64,000 bases of DNA from Branchiostoma belcheri (Eukaryota; Chordata; Leptocardii; Amphioxiformes; Branchiostomatidae): positions 961,028 through 1,025,027 of the forward strand of contig NW_017803987.1 of the NCBI RefSeq assembly GCF_001625305.1. Reading direction: 5' to 3'. Shown here in pieces: positions 54,677 to 64,000 of the stretch. Both the position numbers and the translations under genes were made by a program. Position 1 is the stretch's first letter; each line of letters begins with the position of its first letter. The notes under the pieces were generated by a model. That model was given only the letters and a program-made list of their open reading frames with translations. It searched no databases and was not told where the DNA came from.

Positions 54677-56640
54677 AATATGTGCTCCTTGGCTGTCCAA
54701 ATTCTTTATATTTTGGACAATTTCATCTATCTTTTTCAGTCTGGTTGAAGACAAGCCCTGTCATATGACAGTTCCCTGTACTGTAGCTTGTTTGCCTGGC
54801 CTTGGTAGTGCACTGGTGTGACCAGACCCTTTTAAGGGATATCCCACTACAGGGTAAACATCACAACGTACTGTTACCCCCTCGCTCATCTTACACACTG
54901 TTTTAGTATGAGGTTTACAGAAGATTAGCTGCCCAAACCTAAAGGGGGGAATACTGTACATAAAACGAGGTGTGAAGACTGATATACGGTTGTTGTATAT
55001 ATATACACACAGCCAGGGAATAGGCTTTATAAAGGATTTGAGGTTATTAGAATCGCTGATAGCATGTGTTTTTTTGGCAGGGGTATCACTGGTGGCTTAG
55101 GAATTGACCGGCTTGTGAGAATGTTTGAGTAGGGCTGCAACATTCTTTCAGTAGCTTCTTGGTGCTGATAGTCACGAGATATAACATTACACAGCTACTG
55201 CAAGGTTGGGTATACTATCAGTATAACAGTCAAGTTTTGTGGGGTGACAAAATGCTTTTTTAAATGAAATTTGCTAACAGCAGCTTTGAACACTGCTACA
55301 TTTAAAAAATGACTGTCTTAGTGTGCATACCTTATGGATTACCGATGCTGCGTACTATATTCCACCTTTTTTTAATGTTTTTGAACTTCTGGATACTACA
55401 TGTACTACTAGTATATTTTTGTACCTAGAATGCCCATTGACACTTATACTTACACTTATGCAAGTCCTGGTGTCCCTGGCCTTGAGTAAAAAATGTGACA
55501 AAAATGATCAAAAGAGAATATTTCATGTCATTTTTGTAGTCTCTATAATAAATTGAAGTCCTTGGTTGTACTGGGCATTCTCCGTAGTGTTGTAGTTTTC
55601 ATGGTTCAGTCCCTGCACTTTGTAAAACTGTTGTGTCCCCTCATGGCAGGTTGTGAAGACATCACTTAGTAGTCTTAGATTGTTTGTATGTGATGACAGG
55701 TGCAGAAACCTGATACCTCAAGATGCCTTCCTCTTTTCTTTCTTTTTCTTTCCTTTTCTTTCAAGAAATGAAAACCGTAAATCAAGCTGGTTTCTTCCAG
55801 TACCATTTTAGTTGCTTTTAGTTGAAGGATATATTAAAACTATTAATACAAAGTTACAAACACTTGTCAACTACATTGTATTGTATTTGGCCTTTACTAT
55901 TACTAGTATTAGGCTGTTGTCAAAGATAGGACTAAAGCCATTCAGGGTTTTGTATCTGTCATAGTATGACCGTGAGATCACTTGAAAAATTGAAGTCTTC
56001 TTTCTCCTCAGTTTTGTAGACATCATTTAATAGCCCCAGACTGTTGATAGTCTGTTTTACACAATAGCCAAGGGGGAACATGATACGGTGAGAACTTCAA
56101 CTGACACAGTTATATACAACTCTTTTTTCTTTATCTCAAGGAGCCTGGTCCTTTGAGGTGTCATCTCAAGAAAGCCCTGGCTCTTCTGTGTCTTGTCAGA
56201 ATGTCTTAGATCTTCAATCTGATCATTCGACACCCTGGGAAGATCCCACTCCATTCACGGGTGTTTACGCACTCCTTGTGGAAAAAAAGGCGGCGCGATT
56301 TGTTCGTGTCGTGGGTTCTTTGTTTTTGCTAATGTTGTGTTGTTGTGTGAGTGAGTCTCTGTGTAACCCATTCCTACAAGGCCCAGTGGTGTGGCCCTAA
56401 TCTTCAAGCAACTGTCCATCTTCCCCATTGATGCTGGGTGATCCAGTGTCATCTGGATCAGGGTTGGATTATCAGTTGGATCAGGTGGATTATCCCACCC
56501 CACAGGGTGAAGATGTCTGGACCTGATAGTCCACATGACTGCTGACACACAGAAAAGTTTTTGGAACAAACCAAACAGGATTCAGGGGAGGGAGTGAGCA
56601 GCCTGGGAGCCATCCGTTTTTGTACCATAAAAGAGCGAGG

Positions 56641-57094
56641 GGGGCTGCATGCCCTTTTCAGTATAGCGTAATCGGCTGTTTTAATTCTACGTAGAGCGTA
56701 GACGGACTGCTCTAGTTCAGCGTAGAGCGTAATTGGCACATTTTTTGTAGAGCGTAATGTGCTGTTTCGATTCCATGTAATAGTGCAAAGTAGCTACCCA
56801 GAATTTATTGTAAAAACACAATGGGAAGGCATCCTTAATTCAGCGTAATACTTAGCCAGCTCTCAAAATTTAGCGTAGAGCACCTCCCCCCGCCATGCAG
56901 GCCCTTTCAACGTAGAGCGTAATTGGCGCATTTTGCGTAGGGTGTATTCGCCGCTTTAATTCCACGTAATGCGTTGAAACACAACTTAACGTAAAGCGTA
57001 ATTGAGAGTTTTCCCGAATTCAGTGTAATGCGTAGCCAGCTTTCAAAATTTAGCGTAGAGCGTTGCTGGGACCCCCCATGCAGGCCCCCTTTTC
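56641..57094. mobile_element. AGCGTA-rich element, copy 1
   Basis: Bounded by GGGGGGCTGCATG and CATGCAGGCCCCC. Interior is a chain of TAGCGTAGAGCGTAAT-like words, apparently two head-to-tail units meeting near 56896 (CCATGCAGGCCC). No coding. Confidence 0.7.
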
Positions 57095-57510
57095 TCTGCA
57101 GTTGTTTTTCTCAATACATTTTTTGATTAATCTATAATTGTATGTATGTAATCTTAATAGTTTAGAACTCACAGGCAGTGGCTATTCTATCTGCCAAGGC
57201 AGACAAAACTCCCTGTTCGAAACCAGACAGAAATTAGAATCATGTTGCCCTTTACAATTACTCTCCTGTAGGGGTTAGACATTTGCTCTTCATCACATTT
57301 TCTGCCCTGTGGCTTTTACAAAATGCCAGCAATCAGAGCTTCAGGGCAGGCATGATTACTAGTGTAATTGGCCACGAAGATATATCAGTGTACTCTGGCA
57401 GTTAGGCAGTTTGAACTGATCAATTTAAAGTAAGTTGGGCGATGAAATCATTTGCTCATACATATAGTAGAATACTTGAGTTTGAATTTTTTTTAGATTG
57501 CTAATAAGAG

Positions 57511-57723
57511 GGGGCCCGCAAGCCCTTTTCCGTAGAGCGTAATCGGCCGTTTTAATCCTACGTATAGCGTAGATGGACCGCTCTAATATTTTTGCGTACA
57601 GCGTATTTGGCGTTTTAATTCTACGTAATGCATTGTAGCCACTTGGAATTTATCGTAAAGCGTAATTGAGAGGTTTCCGAATTCAGCGTAGAGCATTGTC
57701 GGGACCCCCCCTTGCAGGCCCTC
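57511..57723. mobile_element. AGCGTA-rich element, copy 2, with 7-bp target duplication
   Basis: Ends GGGGGCCCGCAAG and CTTGCAGGCCCTC. ATAAGAG at 57504-57510 and 57724-57730 flanks it. Interior GTAGAGCGTAATCGGCCGTT matches 56660 onward. Confidence 0.8.
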
Positions 57724-58692
57724 ATAAGAGCACTATTTTTTTCAGTAAAATATATTTAGCAATATCATTGAACATTGTATACAAGTCAAGAAACTGGCAT
57801 TCTTCTTTTTTTTTAGCTAGAAGCACTTGAGATATTTGACAAAAGACAGTCCCACTCTGAGCTATTTAAAGTCCACAGTCTCCTAGATCCTTATCTCAGC
57901 TTGTGACCAATAATACAGCACATGGCCCTGAAAGAATCCTCCATAATATGCACTCAAGCGAAATCCTTGCTGTACCCTCTGAACTTTGGATCTAGTACTG
58001 TAGTTCACGTTGCCTTCACGGTAACAAAATTTCATGATTTTGAAGAAACTTTGTGTTCGGTGGACTTCTTCACAGAACATAAAATTTTAACGGTGACAGC
58101 AAGTGCAGAAAATGGCAAAAAGGCAAAAGATTTGATATCGGTAATGAAAGTTCACAGTGAAAATAGTAGAGTGAAAAAATCAGGAATTACAGTAATAGGG
58201 AAGAAAAAGGTCTACCACTTACTGGTCTTTTGTAAACTCCCTCTATTTTGTTAACGCGTACATTTGATACATAGCCTGGGGTGAATTCTTGTATAATATG
58301 CCTCTAACAGATCCCTTACTCACCCCTTTTTTACCTTAAACTTTAGTACAAAAAGAACTGGTCTTTTGAAAACCCCTCCCCCAATCCCATCTAATTGCGT
58401 TAAATTGTTTGCTCTCTTTTCTAGCCCATTACGTGGGGAGTATTTTCAATGAAGTGATCAGCACATGACAAGTGGCTTTTTTGTGCCCTCGACTGTGATA
58501 ACAACTTTGCTGAAGAGGTTTGAATTGGAGCTGCTTATCATAATACCAGTAGATAGACCTGTCTAGTACAGGTGGGTTTTGTTGTTCGACTTGTTGCCTT
58601 ATACAAGAGGGCCTGCATGAGGGGGAAGTGATTACAAATTACGAAAAATTTTCATCGCTGATTACGAATTACGTTAAAATGTTAATTCTAAT

Positions 58693-59078
58693 CTAAGGCC
58701 ACAGCAATTTAATTTGTTGGTTCTCGGATTCGCCTTTTCGTTTTTTTCTGATTTGCAAAAAAAAAAATAATTTGATTCTGGTCCTGAATCAACTGAAAAA
58801 TGCTCATGTTTTGCCCCCCAACAGTTGAGGAAAGTCCTTTTCTTCCTAGTTGTTACAGTTTTCCCATCTATCATTGCAGTGGTTTGATTAAAAGTTCAAA
58901 ATTCAAAGTTTAAATTTTAACCCAGTCTTTTGTGTTGACTTCATGGCTCATTTTGTAGCATTTAAGCCTATAATAGGATGCCTAGACCTGTTTTTATTTT
59001 TATTTTTTTTCGCCCTGTCGCTTCATATTTTTCCGGAAAAAATCCGAGAACCAACAAATTAAATTGGTGTGGCCTAAG
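58693..59078. mobile_element. GGCCACACCAA-ended MITE, copy 2
   Basis: 38-bp inverted arms (58693-58730 and 59041-59078) begin CTAAGGCCACAGCAATTTAA and end AAATTGGTGTGGCCTAAG. Related by its end to 19981-20354. No coding. Confidence 0.85.
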
Positions 59079-59632
59079 GTATGTACAATGTATCCTTGAT
59101 TGGTAATTTTTCACATTTGATCTGGCATTCTTGAACAAAGAAATACAGTCACAATGCCCCTATGCTGCATTGAAAATTAGCGTAGGGTGGGAAATTTAGC
59201 GTAGGGGGTCAAAATTATAGCGTAGGGGCCCCTATGCTACTTCGCGCTAACTAGAACTCTGTATTATTGTACTACCGGTAGTTAAAACTAGTCGTGATAT
59301 GACTTTTTTTATTTGCCATATACTAAAGCAAGCTTTCATTCTACTTGCTACTTCAGAAATGAGCATTATTTTCATCTTCCACTGTGTACAAGTTTGAAAT
59401 GTTATGTTTGGCAATTTTACAGTATCCAGACCCTCTTATTGACTCAAGCTGATGTCTTCCTTCTGTTTGTCTAAAACTGATTGATGTGTATATTCTCATT
59501 AACCTGTCAGGGCTAATATAACATGATGTCCAGCTGTCACCTTGGGAGAATCTGTTTGTTGTTTTATTCCACTAGTTTGTTGTTTGTCTGGTCTGGGAGG
59601 TAAGATTTTGGTGGATGGGCAGGGAGGTAGAC

Positions 59633-59927
59633 CAGGGCTCGAAATACTGGGTGCATGTGCACCTTAGTGCACCCAAATTTGAAGCTGTGCACCCAATGTT
59701 TTTCCTTGGGTGCACCAGTACACCCAAATATTGTAGGTTTGCGTAGTATACAAGTAGTATACAGCATATTCTTTATATCTAAGGTGAAAAAATAATAAAA
59801 CCATTGTTATAGTACATCTATTCAGAAATGAAACATAATTAGTTTTCCTTGACATTTCTTGTATGGTGCACACAAAAATTTTGGGTGCACCAGTGCACAT
59901 ATTACCCAAAATGAATTTCGAGCTCTG
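59633..59927. mobile_element. CAGGGCTCGAAAT-ended MITE, copy 3
   Basis: Ends CAGGGCTCGAAATACTGGG and AATTTCGAGCTCTG. GGTGCACCAGTACACCC internal palindromes. TAGAC flanks at 59628-59632 and 59928-59932. Confidence 0.85.
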
Positions 59928-61309
59928 TAGACAGGGTCAACTTGCTCATTTTGCAGCAAGAAATGCTTCTTATCTAGACTGGTGTGGTCACCATCACGTT
60001 TCAGAGACACACTTTTGATGCACTCCTGACGTCATCACATTTCCAACTTATGGAGAGTCAGCAAGTGCATCACATATCTGATGGAGGTTGACCAGATGGA
60101 ACAAAAATTTATGGTCTTCTAGTGTTGGAACAAGCTTGAACTCTATAACTATGGATTTTACCAACACAGATGAGCTTTCATTCAAACTCCCCATGTACTC
60201 TAGCTAGTAAACATAGACCAAGGCCACCCTGATAACTATCTAGTTCAAAGTACAAATGACTTTTGGCACTACCGGCACTTCAACATGTCATTCCAGAAAT
60301 GTTCTACGTTGATAACTGTGTACATAACAGAGTCAATACAGATTAACCCGGCAGGTACACAGGCCATGTGTGTTGGACCCATACTAGCCAGCTCTGTCAC
60401 AAAAACAAGCTAAATACATGCATGAGAGAATGAATGACTTTATTAATGAACCTACACTAGTACAAAACCTGCTCTTTTAAGACCATATTAGTTCACAAAA
60501 GTTTCTGTCAGGTTCTGGATTATTTTACTAGTTCATTTGACTTGTGTATCTATAAACAAGTACATGATTACAAAAAAGTAATGAATAAATAAATGGTTTG
60601 TTTATTATTTACATATTTATAAAGGCATTCCAAAGCCACAGAAAGGTAGCTTTTACTTTTAACTGAAAAAATGACATCTGACATTTGGCTTTACTTAAAT
60701 CATGTTTAGATCGCACATTTCCTCATCCCCCCCCCCCCCCAGCTTCCCACAACTGGATGACAAGCAAATGTATTAACCTTCAGCCAGCTAAGGTAGCTGA
60801 TTGGCACCAAATTTTTATTGCTTATAGGGCTAGGCAGCAGGAAAAAGGTTAACCATAACACAAGCTGGTGTGTTATGATGATGGTGGTGATGGTGTGTTA
60901 TGCTGAAGGACTGTTATACCAGCTGATACAGCGATCTTGTTGCCTTCTTTGTTAATTCCTTGTCCCCCATTTTAACTTTCCTGTAGCAATTATTGGAAAA
61001 CTACCTTCAACTGTTCAATAATATAGACAAGATGATAAATACTGTGCATTGCAACCTCTGATCTTTCATTAAAAATTCATCACAGTCAAAGAGGATCACA
61101 TGCAATGTCATCCATCTCTGTCTCTGGGGTATTCTGGTCCCACCACATCCTTTTGTAGCCTGACAATGTGTTACCATGGCAACAGGTAACCCATGGCAAC
61201 AATGATGCAAACTCTTCTTCCTAAAACAACGTTGCACGGTTGTGCACAAGAATCTGTGAAAGGCTGTTTATAGGCGCTACTAACTGATCCGGCCGATGAC
61301 TCTAGACCT

Positions 61310-61440
61310 TTTACTTTTAGCCGAATCGTTAGAGCGTCGGCATGTGGACAGGTGCCCGGGTTTGGTCGTGGGTTTGAACCCCGGCCCGGGATCAGGAGTG
61401 TTTTTCTGTTTCTACTGCTCGCCCCTGTTTCTGACACAAC
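61310..61440 (+). mobile_element. tRNA-derived SINE head
   Basis: A-box-like CGTTAGAGCGTCGG (61327) and B-box GGTTTGAACCCC (61371) with wide spacing, then CGGCCCGGGATCAGG and a T-rich body. No tRNA acceptor stem can be formed, so it is not a tRNA gene. Confidence 0.65.
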
Positions 61441-63228
61441 AATCGAACAGGCAAATAACTCTCACCAGGCAGACAGTTGAGCTGGCTCTATTTTCATATC
61501 TACTACAGCCTGCCATGATACTGATAGACTAGACACCACGTCACGCGTCATACTCTACAGGCTACCAATTTTAAAAAAAACTATCAAACTTTTACTGATT
61601 CTGTAGAATTTCTGTTATAGTGACTTATACTGGAAGAGTTCACATGAACACAACTCCCACCCCCTAGAAGTTGAGTGGACTAACCCATCCCCACCCCTGT
61701 AACACCTGAGTGACCAGTCCACCTCTCAGGTGACAGGGGGGATCAGGTTAACAAATTAGGAGATTAGTTGGAGGGGTGGATAATCCTCCTCATCTCAACA
61801 CTTAGCAGAGCAGTGCACCTCTCTGGAGGATTGTCCATCAGGGCAAATGGACTAATGCATTTGAAAATTTAAAATGGGACTGTCCACATCAATGGCTTGG
61901 GTCTCTGGATAGAAAGCCAGCAATATTTCCATCTCTATACATACACTGATACAGTCAAACCTGTACCAATGACCACCTCTATACAAAGACCACCCTAAGC
62001 CAAAGTGACCACTTTTTGGTGGTCTCTGCCCAAAAATGTACATAGTTTCCAAAATGACATCTGGAAGAATACATAGGTCATGCACTGGAAATAGCCATGC
62101 AAAGTCTTTGTGCAAATGTTGTCCTTGTACATTGTAATTCATCCTGCACTCTGGGCTTCCTCTTCAATCAGGATTACCAGGGCACTGGTGGCAAGAACTG
62201 CAATTTCTTTAAGTGGCTGTGACCCAATTTTTCCTGCCACAGGGCTCATCTCTTAGAAGATTTACTCGGTATGGAAAAGGTTCCTTTTGTAAGTACAGGT
62301 CGGTGTCCTAGCAAGCCTGAATTTTTTTTCGTCATGGTTAAATGGAACATCATGTCAAGCAGGGAAGGTGCAACATGCCACTATCCAAGGGGGGGGGGGT
62401 CCATTGGTCATTGCTTCTTCAGGGAAAATCTTGAACCTCTAAGAAAATGCCATTTCTTGCATTTTGATGGGCAAATATTGCTGGTGAACTTCAATTTTCA
62501 ATTGGGTAAGTCACAAATACTGTATTTTTCAAGTTCAGTGATATTTTCTTGTCTGTAGGTCTTGATCATACACCAGCTTCTTCTATGTATAATGAAAGAC
62601 ACATTTGAAACAATTTTTCCTCTCTGTATCTGCTTGGAGATACCGGTAAATGTCCTTGACGTTCTTTTGAAATTATCAAGAAGAAGAAAAAATGCCATTA
62701 GAAAGACTAAGAGGTTAACGAAAACACTTAAAGCTTTAGTTGCAGTAAGAAAAAAAAAGGAAAAGAAACTGGGACAATCTATTATTAAACATGGAAGAGC
62801 AGAATCCACTCATTGTTCTGAATAATCTATTTTCCTTTTGTCTACCTTGACAGTCAGTGACGTCTCTATTTGCAGGACGTCCCTTCATAGCTAATCGCAG
62901 GCCTTGGACAAATTTGCAGAAAGTTTTATGTTTTGGGTTCATCCCCCATTGTGGTTAAATCCTTTTGCAAGTTCAGCTTTTCTATTGGTCGTCATTTCAA
63001 CTCACCCTCTCCTGGTTGTCTTGGTTACCAGTCGTTAATTGTGAGGAGTTTTTTCACAAGGGGCTTTCAGCCGGACTGTTTTGCGATGGATTATAGATTG
63101 ACGGATTGAAAAGGCTTTTCGGCTTAACGCCCGTATTAGTGAAGGTCTCTGAATGTCTTTACCCTCCACCAGGCCTTCATTACATGTAGGTGTTACAGCA
63201 GAATTTGGAAAAAAAATAGGGTGAACTA

Positions 63229-63490
63229 GAAAGATAACATTTGCAAAGCAAATGCATAATGTTTACCTTCGATTTTGGTCTGCTCTGTTAATTCTTACTC
63301 AAACACATTCATATATATGGTGACAGGAGTCTAAAACCCTCCTGGTATAAAACTGCAACATGGTGTAATCCAACACCAGTTACCGTGGTGACAGACATCT
63401 GGTTCAGGTCATTGACCTTATTTGTTTGGAGAAGAAGAAGAAGAGGAAGAAACTAGGCAAAAGCAATATGTTTTCCTTCGGTAAACATAA
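63229..63490 (+). mobile_element. MITE family A copy 9
   Basis: Well-kept forward copy: AAGATAACATTTGCAAAGCA, GCATAATGTTTACCTTCG, GTGACAGGAG, GAAGAAGAAGAAGAGG and TTTTCCTTCGGTAAACATAA. Confidence 0.85.
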
Positions 63491-64000
63491 ATATAAAAGT
63501 TTTAACTACTGTTGAGATGTTTAACTACTTAGACATAGAATGGACCAGTGCAAATGAAATGTCCAGGTAATACACAAAACAAACATTGCATCTGTTCCAG
63601 CCATCAGACATATAGAATTTCTCTGGATTAGGAATAACCAAAAACAAGCCCTAACTTGAGGAAGTGGTATTTTCACACCCCCACATCCTTCAGACAATCC
63701 TTCCTGCCTCATCATACCTATGGTATCCTTTCCTAATAAGCTTAAGGTCAGATGGATTAAGATTTTGGAATTACCAACCCGTTGTACCATTTTCCAGGTC
63801 AAGGCTGACTGAAAGAGTGGATTGAAAAGCCATGTCAGAAATAAGTGTGATAATCCACAATTGTTCTTGAAAAAAGCTAATAAACATTCTGCTGAAATTT
63901 TGTATCGTAAGCCACTTTTAGATTTTGTATATGGTAAGCCACTTTTAGATTTAACGTTTATACAAGAGCAAAGGCAATCCGAGATGGCAGACTTCACCCC

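Larger units (their letters stand above)
52446..64000. other. No supported coding exon; repeat-rich right arm
   Basis: Apart from the listed promoter-like patch and transposons, I found no reading frame with family resemblance or clean splice structure on either strand. It may be intergenic, or a large intron of a gene lying to the right. Confidence 0.5.

Noticed and set aside
54570..54821. 83-codon plus-strand reading frame
   Set aside because: Starts inside the 54499-54676 MITE; no domain.
56158..56400. 80-codon plus-strand frame with a hydrophobic stretch
   Set aside because: No start context, homologue or splice evidence.
57922..58254. 110-codon plus-strand reading frame
   Set aside because: No family resemblance, no splice context, AT-rich surroundings between transposon copies.
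61318..61390. tRNA gene
   Set aside because: B box is good but no acceptor stem pairs and box spacing is too wide; SINE head.
63521..63997. 158-codon minus-strand reading frame at the right edge
   Set aside because: No recognised domain; contains a short duplicated segment (AAGCCACTTTTAGATTT). Probably repeat-derived or chance. Cut by the window edge, so not excluded completely.

Overview
This window looks like nuclear DNA from an invertebrate deuterostome, most likely a cephalochordate (amphioxus, Branchiostoma-like). Genes are split into many short exons with GT-AG introns. Their products match vertebrate proteins closely (PRPF6, ELOA, a KLHL14-like Kelch protein, PLB1). The introns are full of short non-autonomous transposons, tRNA-derived SINEs, LINE 3' ends and tandem repeats. 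The species call is inference; the gene identities come from translating the exons and comparing them with remembered family sequences.

Layout from left to right. (1) 1-3112, minus: the 5' six coding exons of PRPF6, a spliceosomal tri-snRNP protein; the gene runs off the left edge. (2) 3577-6497, plus: an 811-residue TPR protein ending in a TIR domain, head-to-head with PRPF6 over 464 bp. It is the most unusual protein here. (3) 7192-14785, minus: an 11-coding-exon BTB-BACK-Kelch gene, KLHL14-like, with a probable 5' UTR exon near 18.15-18.29 kb. (4) 18535-27693, plus: the complete 12-exon ELOA gene (Elongin A), head-to-head with the Kelch gene. (5) 30446-40621, minus: about 20 exons encoding a roughly 589-residue protein with an N-terminal RIIa-like dimerisation segment and a long disordered tail, convergent with ELOA. 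It may correspond to vertebrate C8orf34, but that is not verified. (6) 43948-52307, plus: a 15-exon, 391-residue secreted single-domain phospholipase B1-type GDSL lipase. (7) 52.45-64 kb: no coding exon found. There is a promoter-like patch near 52.9-53.0 kb and many transposon copies.

The genes are not functionally linked in any evident way. The shared theme is structural: two head-to-head promoter pairs, one convergent pair, and repeated local tandem duplication at exon edges. Examples are the KLHL exon 3' end with its donor (four copies, period 82 bp), a Ser-rich ELOA exon, a short exon of the RIIa-like gene, and the PLB1 intron 8 acceptor. Mobile DNA includes a nine-copy roughly 260-290 bp MITE, CAGGG-ended elements with 5-6 bp target duplications, fold-back elements with 9-10 bp target duplications (Mutator-like), hammerhead-ribozyme-like remnants of Penelope-like elements, and a SINE/LINE pair sharing a 3' tail.
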